From assembly GCF_018917145.1 (NCBI RefSeq), contig NZ_JAHLOD010000013.1, positions 1-64,000 of the forward strand: a DNA stretch of 64,000 bases, in the 5' to 3' direction. The DNA comes from Clostridium bornimense (GTDB taxonomy: Bacteria > Bacillota > Clostridia > Clostridiales > Clostridiaceae). The notes below the pieces were generated by a model. The model ran no database searches and was not told the origin of the DNA. It was given only the letters and a program-made list of their open reading frames with translations. Every line of letters starts with the position of its first letter. Positions within the stretch are counted from its first letter, which is position 1. Below are positions 1-8,707 of this stretch, piece by piece. Made by a program: the position numbers and the translations under genes.

Positions 1-56
1 GAAAATTTAATTTTACTCATATCCACTATTTCCTCCAAGATAATTTTAATTATACA

Positions 57-112
57 TAAAAAAGTACCTATAAACTAGACACTCTTTTTTTATGTGTCCA
101 TGTTATAGGTAC
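57..112 (-). terminator. Intrinsic terminator after the transketolase operon
   Basis: On the minus strand, downstream of the tktC-subunit stop, a long hairpin pairs 64-73 with 103-112 (GTACCTATAA against TTATAGGTAC), with an inner GACAC/GTGTC stem at 78-82 and 94-98. A run of T follows on the transcript. This closes the transketolase operon. Confidence 0.8.
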
Positions 113-138
113 CATTTTATACCTTCCTATTTTATTAA

Positions 139-1083
139 TTATCTTTTTATTGTCATTGCTTTTTTTACAGTCTTAACAATTTCATTAGCAGTTAGTCCAT
201 ATTTTTCTAATAAGTCTGCTGGTTTACCACTTTCACCAAATACATCCTTAATACCAACCCTTAAAACTGGTACTGGATAATTTTCAGATACCACTTCACT
301 TACTGCTGAACCTAATCCACCGATTATATTATGTTCTTCAGCAGTTACTATAGCTCCTGTTTCTTTGGCAGCTTTTACAATGATTTCTTCATCTATTGGT
401 TTTAATGTATGAATATTTATTACTGATACATCAATACCTTCTCCTAATAAAATCTCTTTAGCTTCAAGTGCTGCATCTACCATAATACCATTAGCTATTA
501 TAGTTGCATCTTTTCCTTCTTTTAATTGTACACCCTTACCGATTTCAAACTTATATCCTTCAAAGTCATTTACAGTATTAACAGGCATTCTACCTAATCT
601 TACATAACAAGGTCCATTAAATTCTGATACTGCTTTTATTGCTGCTTCTGCTTCGATTCCATCACTTGGAGATATAACTGTCATACCTGGTATACTTCTC
701 ATAAGTGCTAAGTCTTCTACAGCTTGGTGAGATGCTCCATCTTCTCCTACAGTTAATCCTGCATGTGTAGCACAAACTTTAACATTTAAATGAGGATAAG
801 CTATAGAGTTTCTAATTTGCTCAAAAGCTCTTCCTGCTGCAAAGATTGCAAAAGTAGATGCAAAAACTACTTTGCCACAAGATGCTAATCCTGCTGCTAC
901 ACTCATCATATTTCCTTCTGCTATACCCATATTGAAAAATCTTTCTGGTGCAACTTCTCTAAAATTAGCTGTCATTGTTGATTTTGAAAGATCTGCATCT
1001 AAAACAACTACTTTTTCATTAGTGCTTGCTAATTCTCTTAAGGCATTTCCGTACGCTTGTCTTGTCGCAATTTTATTACTCAT
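139..1083 (-). CDS. Transketolase, C-terminal subunit
   Basis: This 314-residue protein is the C-terminal half of a split transketolase, as found in many Firmicutes and archaea. It carries the pyrimidine-binding domain (about residues 1-170; EGNMMSVAAGLA and AGLTVGEDGASHQ are typical) and the C-terminal domain (about 190-310; HTLKPID, AEEHNIIGGLGSAV). With the N-terminal subunit it should move two-carbon ketol units between sugar phosphates in the pentose phosphate pathway, using thiamine diphosphate. Its ATG overlaps the stop codon of the upstream subunit (TAATG), and its ribosome site GGAGGTG lies inside that gene, so the two are translationally coupled. Confidence 0.95.
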   Translation of the reverse strand: MSNKIATRQAYGNALRELASTNEKVVVLDADLSKSTMTANFREVAPERFFNMGIAEGNMMSVAAGLASCGKVVFASTFAIFAAGRAFEQIRNSIAYPHLNVKVCATHAGLTVGEDGASHQAVEDLALMRSIPGMTVISPSDGIEAEAAIKAVSEFNGPCYVRLGRMPVNTVNDFEGYKFEIGKGVQLKEGKDATIIANGIMVDAALEAKEILLGEGIDVSVINIHTLKPIDEEIIVKAAKETGAIVTAEEHNIIGGLGSAVSEVVSENYPVPVLRVGIKDVFGESGKPADLLEKYGLTANEIVKTVKKAMTIKR

Positions 1084-1907
1084 TATCTTGCACCTCCTAA
1101 TTCTTTTATTGCAGCTTCACATTGTTCTTTATTTGGTGCTGTTCCATGCCATCCGCATTGATTTTCCATAAAAGATACACCTTTTCCTTTAACTGTTTTA
1201 CATACAATTACTGTTGGCTTATCTTTAACGCTTTTAACTTTTTCTATTGCTGATAAAATCTCTTCATAATTATGTCCGTCTATTGATATAACATTCCAAT
1301 TAAATGCTTCAAACTTATTTGTTATTGGCTCTGGATTCATAACATCTGATACATTTCCATCTATTTGTAATCCATTATAGTCTACAAATGCTGTTAAGTT
1401 ATCAAGTTTATAATGTGCAGCACACATAGCTGCTTCCCACACTTGTCCTTCTTCTAATTCTCCATCTCCTAAAATTGTATACACTCTATAGTCTTTCTTA
1501 TCTAACTTGCCTGCAAGTGCCATACCAACAGCTGTAGATACTCCTTGACCTAAAGATCCAGTAGACATATCTACCCCTGGTACATAGTTCATATTAGGAT
1601 GTCCTTGTAATTTTGAATTAATTTTTCTAAGAGTCATAAGCTCTTCTTTTGGAAAGAACCCTGCTTCACTTAATGTTGCATATAAAGCTGGTGCAGCATG
1701 ACCTTTTGATAAAACAAATCTATCTCTATTTTCATCTTTTGGATTTTTTACATCGTATCTCATTTCATTAAAATATAATGTTACTAATATATCTGTACAT
1801 GATAATGATCCACCTGGATGTCCTGAACTTGACTCTGTCAACATATTTATGATGTCTTGTCTCACTATATTAGCCTTTTTGCCTAACATATCTGAAATAT
1901 TGCTCAT
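1083..1907 (-). CDS. Transketolase, N-terminal subunit
   Basis: This 274-residue protein is the thiamine-diphosphate-binding half of the split transketolase. Visible family signatures are [25 protein letters not shown], the [12 protein letters not shown] diphosphate-binding motif and DYNGLQIDG. The start is set at MSNISDML because GAGGAGG sits eight bases ahead of that ATG; an in-frame extension of 15 residues further upstream has no ribosome site. It is the first gene of a two-gene operon with the C-terminal subunit. Confidence 0.95.
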   Translation of the reverse strand: MSNISDMLGKKANIVRQDIINMLTESSSGHPGGSLSCTDILVTLYFNEMRYDVKNPKDENRDRFVLSKGHAAPALYATLSEAGFFPKEELMTLRKINSKLQGHPNMNYVPGVDMSTGSLGQGVSTAVGMALAGKLDKKDYRVYTILGDGELEEGQVWEAAMCAAHYKLDNLTAFVDYNGLQIDGNVSDVMNPEPITNKFEAFNWNVISIDGHNYEEILSAIEKVKSVKDKPTVIVCKTVKGKGVSFMENQCGWHGTAPNKEQCEAAIKELGGAR

Positions 1908-1944
1908 GGCATTTCCTCCTCTAGACTTATAACTTTTTAAATAG

Positions 1945-1997
1945 TATATCACATTTAATTAGTGTTATATCATATTTGTATATATATTATATCATAT
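1945..1997 (-). repeat. Three direct repeats TATATCAYAT in the transketolase promoter region
   Basis: TATATCACAT at 1945-1954 and TATATCATAT at 1966-1975 and 1988-1997 (plus-strand reading) are spaced 21 and 22 bases apart, about two helical turns. The last copy overlaps the predicted -10 element. They could be operator sites, but AT-rich chance repetition is possible. Confidence 0.4.
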
Positions 1998-2013
1998 AAT
2001 CACTGAAGGTCAA
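1986..2013 (-). promoter_or_regulatory. Predicted sigma-A promoter of the transketolase operon
   Basis: On the minus strand TTGACC (2008-2013) and TATAAT (1986-1991) are separated by 16 bases, about 80 bases upstream of the transketolase N-subunit start. Confidence 0.6.
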
Positions 2014-2078
2014 ATTTAGTTAACCTTTACATTAATATAAATTTCAATATATAGTATCCCCCATTTATAAAATAGTAT

Positions 2079-2100
2079 AAAAAAAAGCGTCTAAGACGCT
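2079..2100 (-). terminator. Intrinsic terminator after ndoA
   Basis: On the minus strand AGCGTC-TTA-GACGCT (2086-2100) is followed by a T run (2079-2085), immediately after the ndoA stop codon. It ends the alr-ndoAI-ndoA block. Confidence 0.9.
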
Positions 2101-2104
2101 CAAA

Positions 2105-2446
2105 TTATAATGCCATACTAACTTTAAGGGAACTATCTACTTTTTTCATATCCCTCTCTAACATATGACCTATTTTTTCTTTTAATCTTCTTTTGTCTAA
2201 GGTTCTAACCTGCTCTAACAATACTACCGAATCTTTGTTTAATCCATATTCTTCTGAAGATATCTCAACATGAGTTGGTAGCTTAGCCTTGTTAATTTGT
2301 GAGGTAATTGCTGCAACTATAACTGTAGGGCTATATTTATTACCTACGTCATTTTGAATAATTATAACAGGACGTATACCTCCTTGTTCTGAACCAACAA
2401 CTGGACTTAAATCAGCATAGAATATATCTCCTCTTTTCACCACCAT
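2105..2446 (-). CDS. ndoA: mRNA interferase toxin NdoA (MazF/PemK family)
   Basis: This roughly 113-residue protein matches Bacillus subtilis NdoA/EndoA closely: [20 protein letters not shown] near the N-terminus, [17 protein letters not shown] and the [13 protein letters not shown] loop. Family members are ribosome-independent ACA- or UACAU-type endoribonucleases. The start is placed at MVVKRGD by analogy with NdoA; an ATG two codons earlier is also possible. The gene overlaps the antitoxin gene by about 35 bases, so translation is probably coupled. Gene order alr-antitoxin-toxin matches the conserved Firmicute arrangement. Confidence 0.93.
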   Translation of the reverse strand: MVVKRGDIFYADLSPVVGSEQGGIRPVIIIQNDVGNKYSPTVIVAAITSQINKAKLPTHVEISSEEYGLNKDSVVLLEQVRTLDKRRLKEKIGHMLERDMKKVDSSLKVSMAL

Positions 2447-2732
2447 CGTCATCTAAGTAATCACTCTCCGAAAGTCTTGCTTCATATTCCATTAATTGAT
2501 CTAATTCATTACAAACTCCTAATTCAGAAATTTCTAAATTAATTTTTGACATTTCAATGTATCCTTTTTTCATCAAATCCATCCTAGCTAACCTTTTCTT
2601 TTCCTCTATATATCGTGTAATAGCTTCTTTTACAAATTCGTTTCTATCTTTATTATCTAGTTCTAAAGCCTTATCAAATTCATCACAAAGTTTCTCCGAG
2701 AGGTTTACAACTAATTTTTTACTTTCTGACAT
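2412..2732 (-). CDS. ndoAI: Ribbon-helix-helix antitoxin NdoAI (EndoAI/MazE-like)
   Basis: This 106-residue protein has an N-terminal ribbon-helix-helix DNA-binding segment ([20 protein letters not shown], then [16 protein letters not shown]-type helices) and a C-terminal acidic tail expected to bind and block NdoA. It should also repress its own promoter, as MazE-type antitoxins do. The start is the ATG preceded by GGAGGTAAGG; an upstream extension of 14 residues has no ribosome site. It lies about 110 bases downstream of alr and overlaps ndoA. Confidence 0.9.
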   Translation of the reverse strand: MSESKKLVVNLSEKLCDEFDKALELDNKDRNEFVKEAITRYIEEKKRLARMDLMKKGYIEMSKINLEISELGVCNELDQLMEYEARLSESDYLDDDGGEKRRYILC

Positions 2733-2841
2733 AATGTACACCTTACCTCCTATTAACCCTATAGAAATATGCACGCTATATTATACCTCACATTCTAATA
2801 TACTTCAAAGTATACTAGTGGTATATTAGAACTGAATATAA

Positions 2842-4002
2842 TTATACATAATTTCTTATCTTTACAACTTTATTATCTTTTATGTACACTCTAGGTACTC
2901 TTTTACTTATCATGCATGTTACTTCATAACTAATTGTGTCTAAAATCTTCGCCATATCTTCCGCATCGATCTTTAATCCACCATCTTCACCCATTAATAC
3001 TACTTCATCTCCAACTTTTACATCTTCAATATCAGTTACATCTACCATGCATTGGTCCATACAAACCCTTCCTACTATATTTGCCATCTTGCCACCTATA
3101 ATAACTTTACCTTTATTTGATAATGCTCTAGAATAACCGTCTGCATAACCTACTGGTAATGTTGCAATTTTGCTCTTTCTCTCAGTAATAAATGTTCTGT
3201 TATAACTTATACTTGTTCCTCTCTCTACTTCTTTTATATGAACGATATTAGTTTTTAATGACATAACAGGCTTTAATCTTATTGCGTTTTTATTTACCTC
3301 GTTAGATGGATAATAGCCATATAAAATTATTCCTGGTCTTAAAGCTTCAAAAATAGAGTCTTTTATATCAATTAATGCTGCACTATTAGATATATGCCTC
3401 ATTGGAATTTTTATTCCTCTTTTTTGTAACTCTTCATCAAATTTTTTAAACTTATCTAATTGAGTCATCGCATATTCCTTATCTGCTTCATCTGCAGTAG
3501 CAAAATGTGAAAACATCCCCACAATTTCTATATTCGGTAATTCGCTTATTTTTCTAACTTCTTCTATAGATTCTTCATTAGGTATAAATCCTATTCTTCC
3601 CATTCCTGTATCTAATGCTATGTGAACTTTAGCTATAGATTTTTCTTGCATTGCCAAATCTGATAGCTCTTTGCAATATTCGTAACTCATTACACTTTGT
3701 TCTATCTCATACCTTAATAAATCTTTTCCAAATATTAATGGTGTATACCCTAATATCATAATTGGTGCATCTATATTATTTCTTCTAAGTTCTATAGCCT
3801 CACTTATAACTGCTACAGCAAATCTATTAACCCCTGCATCTAACATAAATGGAGCAATATCTACAGCTCCATGACCATATCCATCTGCTTTTATAGCCGC
3901 TATTAATTCTTTACCATTTGCTAATCTCTTTATTTCATTAACGTTACTTATTAGGTTATTTATATTAATCTCTGCCCAAACTGGTCTTAAGTGTCTAAAC
4001 AA
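2842..4002 (-). CDS. alr: Alanine racemase
   Basis: This 386-residue protein is a pyridoxal-phosphate enzyme interconverting L- and D-alanine for peptidoglycan synthesis. The cofactor lysine lies in AAIKADGYGHG, the barrel domain contains HIALDTGMGRIGF, and the C-terminal beta domain has the catalytic tyrosine region YADGYSRAL and CMDQCMVDVT. The start is a TTG behind GGAG. It follows the GerS-like gene by 18 bases and precedes ndoAI-ndoA. The linkage to a GerS-like gene resembles gerS-alr2 of Clostridioides difficile. Confidence 0.95.
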   Translation of the reverse strand: MFRHLRPVWAEININNLISNVNEIKRLANGKELIAAIKADGYGHGAVDIAPFMLDAGVNRFAVAVISEAIELRRNNIDAPIMILGYTPLIFGKDLLRYEIEQSVMSYEYCKELSDLAMQEKSIAKVHIALDTGMGRIGFIPNEESIEEVRKISELPNIEIVGMFSHFATADEADKEYAMTQLDKFKKFDEELQKRGIKIPMRHISNSAALIDIKDSIFEALRPGIILYGYYPSNEVNKNAIRLKPVMSLKTNIVHIKEVERGTSISYNRTFITERKSKIATLPVGYADGYSRALSNKGKVIIGGKMANIVGRVCMDQCMVDVTDIEDVKVGDEVVLMGEDGGLKIDAEDMAKILDTISYEVTCMISKRVPRVYIKDNKVVKIRNYV

Positions 4003-4020
4003 TTTTATCTACTCCTCTTC

Positions 4021-4647
4021 CTATTGAAATACTGTCTCTTCATCATTATAGTTTTTGTCAAAATTTCTATATTCTATAGAAATACTTTCCTTATTGTCTT
4101 TATTATAGACTACTATTTTTTTAGGTTCAACTTTTCCTTTATCTACCCATAATGATGCAGTTTTCATGTTATCATTTTCTTCATTTATTTTTAAATGAAT
4201 AATCAAGTATTCTGTTTCATTTTCCTGCTGCATTGTAAAATTCAACTTTTGATCTGTATATAGTAACTTTATGTACTCCTCTAAAAATATAAATTTATGT
4301 ATTTTATCATTTTCTGTTTTTCTTACATATTCATCTCCAGTTATACTATCCTTAATTTTTATTTCATCACTATTAAAAATCATCCTTCTTCCATTATCCA
4401 ACTCTAATATATATCCTTTTTCTCTTGAAAATACTAATTTCCCCTTATAAACATCTGTCACCCTATCATTTTTAAATGTCATCGTTATATCTGTAGAATA
4501 CTTGTTTAATTCCTTTAATTTAGTCAAATAGTCCTCCTCATCCATAATAATAGTTCTACTTCTTATCAAATAAAACAATAGCACTATTAATACCCCAACA
4601 ACAATTAAAGATATTACTGCTAATTTTTTAATTTTCCCTTTCTCCAT
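4021..4647 (-). CDS. GerS-like membrane-anchored protein (LolA-like fold) upstream of alr
   Basis: This 208-residue protein has one N-terminal membrane segment (about residues 9-27) followed by an extracytoplasmic domain resembling LolA/outer-membrane-lipoprotein-sorting folds (short beta strands such as DVYKGKLVFSREKGYILEL). In C. difficile the germination lipoprotein GerS, needed with CwlD for cortex modification, is encoded just upstream of alr2, and the position here is the same. Unlike GerS it has no lipobox cysteine: the N-terminal helix contains no Cys, so it would be anchored by an uncleaved helix. The family assignment rests on gene position and general fold, so it is tentative. Confidence 0.5.
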   Translation of the reverse strand: MEKGKIKKLAVISLIVVGVLIVLLFYLIRSRTIIMDEEDYLTKLKELNKYSTDITMTFKNDRVTDVYKGKLVFSREKGYILELDNGRRMIFNSDEIKIKDSITGDEYVRKTENDKIHKFIFLEEYIKLLYTDQKLNFTMQQENETEYLIIHLKINEENDNMKTASLWVDKGKVEPKKIVVYNKDNKESISIEYRNFDKNYNDEETVFQ

Positions 4648-4735
4648 ATATTTAATTATACGCTCCTTTGAAATTTCTACTACTAATAGAATATTATCCT
4701 TGAAGCGTAAAAATTACTTAAATCATTTATAATAT

Positions 4736-4773
4736 AAAAAAAGCTATAGAAAATCCCCAATTTCTATAGCTTT
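4736..4773 (-). terminator. Intrinsic terminator after the DUF6514-type gene
   Basis: A perfect 13-base-pair stem pairs 4740-4752 with 4761-4773 (AAAGCTATAGAAA type) with an 8-base loop and a T run on the minus transcript. It separates the small 4796-5149 gene from the GerS-like/alr block. Confidence 0.85.
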
Positions 4774-4795
4774 AACATTTTTATTATGTTCTTCG

Positions 4796-5149
4796 TTACA
4801 TTTCTTTTACTATTACATCTGAACTTTCAAAATCAGATACACACTTGTCTACTTTTTCTCCAATAACATCTACTAAATGTACTGGTGAAACTGTATTATC
4901 ATATAATAACTTTAACATTTCTTGAACTTTATGTCTATATGGACTTATATATTCTATTGATTCCTTATCTACTCCTGTTAATTCTCCATCAGCATAATTT
5001 TCTTTTTCTATAACTATTCCGTAAGCTGGTACTTCAACACAACTATCTCCCATAGAAACTAACAGATCACTTTTAGTTAATATATAATTATATTTATATT
5101 TTTTTGTTCCCTCTTCTAATATTCTTTCTAAATTAACTATTTGTTTCAT
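4796..5149 (-). CDS. Small conserved clostridial protein, DUF6514-like
   Basis: This 117-residue soluble protein has no signal peptide or membrane segment. The sequence pattern, with an N-terminal beta-rich half (YGIVIEKENY) and a C-terminal helical part ending in SPYRHKVQEMLKLLYDN and VSPVHLVDVIGE, resembles the DUF6514 family of clostridia as I remember it. No function is known to me. It has a clear ribosome site (GGGAGG) and its own terminator, so it is a single-gene unit. Confidence 0.6.
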   Translation of the reverse strand: MKQIVNLERILEEGTKKYKYNYILTKSDLLVSMGDSCVEVPAYGIVIEKENYADGELTGVDKESIEYISPYRHKVQEMLKLLYDNTVSPVHLVDVIGEKVDKCVSDFESSDVIVKEM

Positions 5150-5936
5150 AATAAAATACCTCCCACTTATTTCCTTCGCCTATATCGTAATTTTATCACT
5201 TTAATTCTAATTTTATAGTCGAACTATAAACTTTATCTAGAATATTCGTTCTTTATAAATTGACATCTTAACTAATATGAATTTTCTCAATCAGAATGAC
5301 CGATTTTCTTTATGTAATAACCGAAATATTTTTTTCCAAGTCATTAAATTTTATATCGAATTTTGTATATTTTTAAAATAAAGTTTTTTTTAAATTTTGA
5401 ATAATATCTATTGATTTAGCATAAATTTGTACTTGTAATATATATTTTCTTTTTTCTCTTACTAACAATTGTCATTAAGAAATCTATTATTTTTTTCTTG
5501 GTTAACCTTCTGTAATGATTATTACACTTTTTTCATCATATTTCTACATTTTTTCACATAACACATTTTTTACTTCATATTCGTAATTTAATATAAAAAA
5601 TGTACTTTAAGGATATGTTTTACCCTTTTATGACTTTGTATTTGAAATTCATTATAAGAAATGATATAATTAGAATTTTTGATATACATCAAATCAAATT
5701 TTATGTATGATATAGTTTTAATTAGAAATGTATATTTTATAAGCTTTGTGGCAAGTTTTTAATCATTTTTACTTTTATGTCTTTCTTTTGAATAGTTTAT
5801 CATAAATTCCAACTAATTACAATACCTTTGTTGTATAAGTATTATAATAAAATATTAAAAAAATAATATTAATTATGTATTTTTCCCGTTACTATTATTA
5901 TAATATAGAGTAGTTCTAGCAACAGGAGGTGATTAT
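5150..5936. other. Long AT-rich non-coding gap upstream of yihY
   Basis: These 787 bases between the divergent DUF6514-like gene and yihY contain no convincing reading frame, tRNA or recognised riboswitch. Visible elements are a short palindrome TTTGAT-ATAC-ATCAAA near 5678-5693 and several weak TATAAT-like boxes, the closest to yihY at 5899-5904 without a good -35. A small RNA cannot be excluded by eye. Confidence 0.5.
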
Positions 5937-6755
5937 TTGAAAACTATTTTTATAATATTAATTCAAAGTATAAAAAAATTTAAAGAAGATAATGCTTTTT
6001 CTTTAGCATCTCATATAACATATTATGCATTGTTATCATTTTTTCCTTTTTTCATATTTTTACTTACTTTAGTGGGATTTTTTCCTATAAGTAGCGAAGG
6101 TGTTATAAGAGATATATTATCATTCATTCCCCAACCTGCAGTTAAAACCGTTTCTCAAGTACTTAATGAAGTACTTAACTATAAACATGTTACATTATTA
6201 TCTTTTTCATTTATACTATCTCTTTGGAGTGCTTCTTCAGGATGCAAAGCTCTTATGTTAGGAGTGAACAAAGCTTATAATGTACGTGATAAACGCTCAT
6301 ATATAAAATTGAAGTTTATGTCTATGATTTATACAATTATTTTTGCATTTTTCATTATTGGCTCTTTCCTACTACTAACGTTTGGTGAGCATTTAATTGC
6401 TTTTATATATTCTATATTAGATATATCATTAACTTCATTTTGGATAACAAACTTATTAAGAATAGCAGTATTAATATTAATACTATTTATTGTATTTATT
6501 CTTATATATAAATATGCAACACCACTAAACCCACCTATTATGTCTGTATCATACGGAGCTTTATTTAGTACAGCTGGTATATACTGCTTATCTAGTTTAT
6601 ATGGTATATACTTAAATTATTTTGCCAACAAATCACTAGTATATGGTAGCATTGGTGGTATATATGTAATGATTATTTGGTTGAATATAATGTCTCTTCT
6701 TATATTATTTGGAGCTGAAATTAACTCTGTAATATATAAAAAATACTATAAATAA
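5937..6755 (+). CDS. yihY: YihY/BrkB family inner membrane protein
   Basis: This 272-residue protein has about six transmembrane segments and the YihY/BrkB signature near the N-terminus (DNAFSLASHITYYALLSFFPFF), the segment WSASSGCKALMLGVNKAYN, and GSIGGIYVMIIWLNIMSLLI toward the C-terminus. Members were once misnamed RNase BN; the true function is unsettled, with transport suggested. The start is a TTG five bases after a strong AGGAGGTGA site. It stands alone on the plus strand and converges on the chaperone/nuclease operon. Confidence 0.9.
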   Translation: MKTIFIILIQSIKKFKEDNAFSLASHITYYALLSFFPFFIFLLTLVGFFPISSEGVIRDILSFIPQPAVKTVSQVLNEVLNYKHVTLLSFSFILSLWSASSGCKALMLGVNKAYNVRDKRSYIKLKFMSMIYTIIFAFFIIGSFLLLTFGEHLIAFIYSILDISLTSFWITNLLRIAVLILILFIVFILIYKYATPLNPPIMSVSYGALFSTAGIYCLSSLYGIYLNYFANKSLVYGSIGGIYVMIIWLNIMSLLILFGAEINSVIYKKYYK

Positions 6756-6772
6756 TTCACTATTACTTCTTC

Positions 6773-6819
6773 ACTAAAAAAGAGATTGAAGCACTAAGTG
6801 CAACAATCTCTTTTTTAGT
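6773..6819. terminator. Bidirectional terminator between yihY and the beta-CASP gene
   Basis: A 16-base inverted repeat pairs 6773-6788 with 6804-6819 (ACTAAAAAAGAGATTG type), with a small inner GCAC/GTGC stem. It has A/T runs on both sides. It lies between convergent genes, and its right arm overlaps the last codons of the beta-CASP gene (stop at 6815). Confidence 0.85.
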
Positions 6820-8707
6820 TAACTAACACTGTATTTTTCATAGATATTCCTTCTATTCCTTGTCCATGAACTAATATCAAATTTTTAGGTTTTAATTTTA
6901 TCATAGTAAAAATTAATTCATCATACGAACTATGAGCCGATAGAGATATATCATGCAAACTTATAGTCTTATTATTCATAAACTCCATCTCTTTTAAAAC
7001 TAAATTCTTTTTAGGCATATAACCAGCCTTTATCACAGTAGTCTTCTCTTTATATTTCAACACATTGAAATATTCATAAGATCTACTTCCTTTTCGCAAC
7101 ATACCTGATGATGCAATTATTATCGATGATAATTGATAAACTCTTTCTGCATCTTCATTTTCTATTATTTCTACACATTCGCCTATTAAATTATTGCATT
7201 TAGACTTTTTTTGATAATAATAAGTTAACTTTCCTGCTGCTCCATCTACTATAATTGGATATTTAATATTAGCTTCTTTTATAGACATTAATACCTCTTG
7301 TGCTCTTCCTACTGCAAATGATGGAATAAATACTTTTACTCCACTTTCTAATGATGCCTTAGTAACACTACCTAAGATTTTTCTTTTATCATCTAATGTA
7401 AGTGAAAACTTATTTTCACCATAAGTTGTTTCCATTATAAGATAATCAATTTTCCTATCATTAATTAATTTATATAAGTCTAATCCGGATACAGTAAATT
7501 GATCTGATAAACAAAAATCTCCTAGGTAAACTATTCTCTTACCTACCACCTCTATATCAAAAGCACAGGATCCTAATATATGTCCATTTTCAACTGCTCT
7601 TATTTTAAATTCACCTACTGAAAATTCTTCATTACATTTTATTATTCTTACATTATTTAATCTTCCTTGAAACTCAGCATTACTTTCTTCAATTATTTCT
7701 TTTGTAATACTTGTCATATATATAGGAATATCCAACTTCTCCACTAATAGGCTGCCATAATGATCAAAATGTCCATGAGATATAAATATTCCTAAAATAT
7801 CTTTATAGTTAATTTTATACTTTTCCAATTCTCTTTTTACATCAATATATATAGTATCTCCATTTTCATTAAAACCTGCTCCCATATCTAGTAATATTAT
7901 ACCTTTGCAAGTTCGAATTATATGCATGCTCATATTTATTTCGTTTTCATATGATAATATTTCTATACTATCATCGATAAAATTATAATGAGTTATATTG
8001 ATATTATCTACTACTTTTTCCTTATCTAAAGCATATCCTTTTAAATCATCTAATTCTAAATCCTCGTAAGAGAAGTCAACCAAATCATATAATATATCTT
8101 CTTTATATCCAAAAACATATGCCTTTTTTATATAACTTTTATTATGATATTTAGAAAGATAATAATAAATATGCGATAATATCATTTCGTCATTACTAAA
8201 TTCCTTTATTATATCAATAATAGAATCAACTTTATTATTATTCATAAGTATATATAACCTTACAATTTTATCTGGATACTCTTTTAAAATCTTATCTTTA
8301 TCTATCTTTTCATTGTTTATATCTAAAATAACAAATAGTTCTATAAATTCTTTTAACACTTCATCTTTACTATTAAAATACTCTACTATTATTTCTTTAT
8401 TTTCCTCATATCGTTTTCTACCTTCTTTATAATATCCAAGCCTTATTAAAGATAATATATTGTATACTATATTTTCTATATTACAATATTGCTTAATCCC
8501 CTCTTCTGAATAAAAATAACTCATATGATAATTTTTAATTCTATAATTTAAACATGATAATATATCTAAAACGCCAACTAAGCTATACTTAAAATATTTT
8601 TTCTCTAGCGCTTTAATAATATGTGCTATATAACTTTTATCATTTTCCATCTTAAATAAGATTTTTTTATCACTTTCAAAAGTTACAATTTTGTTATTCC
8701 CTATCAT
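6815..8707 (-). CDS. Beta-CASP metallo-beta-lactamase-fold nuclease with helical N-terminal extension
   Basis: This 630-residue protein is predicted to be a zinc-dependent RNA (or DNA) nuclease of the CPSF73-like beta-CASP group. Residues about 1-235 are helical and TPR-like and match no domain I recognise. Residues about 240-630 carry the full catalytic set: HGHFDH (311-316), H376 in GHILGS, D397 in YLGDF, E426 in METTYG, PSFAVGRAQE (462-471), H592 in LSAHSSYDE and H614 in LVHGQ. All metal and CASP residues appear intact, so it should be active. Its ATG overlaps the stop of the HEAT-like gene (ATGA), the end of a four-gene operon with an Hsp70 and a GrpE-like factor. The N-terminal region may tie it to those partners; that is inference. 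Confidence 0.85.
   Translation of the reverse strand: MIGNNKIVTFESDKKILFKMENDKSYIAHIIKALEKKYFKYSLVGVLDILSCLNYRIKNYHMSYFYSEEGIKQYCNIENIVYNILSLIRLGYYKEGRKRYEENKEIIVEYFNSKDEVLKEFIELFVILDINNEKIDKDKILKEYPDKIVRLYILMNNNKVDSIIDIIKEFSNDEMILSHIYYYLSKYHNKSYIKKAYVFGYKEDILYDLVDFSYEDLELDDLKGYALDKEKVVDNINITHYNFIDDSIEILSYENEINMSMHIIRTCKGIILLDMGAGFNENGDTIYIDVKRELEKYKINYKDILGIFISHGHFDHYGSLLVEKLDIPIYMTSITKEIIEESNAEFQGRLNNVRIIKCNEEFSVGEFKIRAVENGHILGSCAFDIEVVGKRIVYLGDFCLSDQFTVSGLDLYKLINDRKIDYLIMETTYGENKFSLTLDDKRKILGSVTKASLESGVKVFIPSFAVGRAQEVLMSIKEANIKYPIIVDGAAGKLTYYYQKKSKCNNLIGECVEIIENEDAERVYQLSSIIIASSGMLRKGSRSYEYFNVLKYKEKTTVIKAGYMPKKNLVLKEMEFMNNKTISLHDISLSAHSSYDELIFTMIKLKPKNLILVHGQGIEGISMKNTVLVN

Noticed and set aside
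92-280. Short plus-strand reading frame at the left end
   Set aside because: It runs through the transketolase terminator and antisense to the tkt C-subunit, has no ribosome site and resembles no protein.
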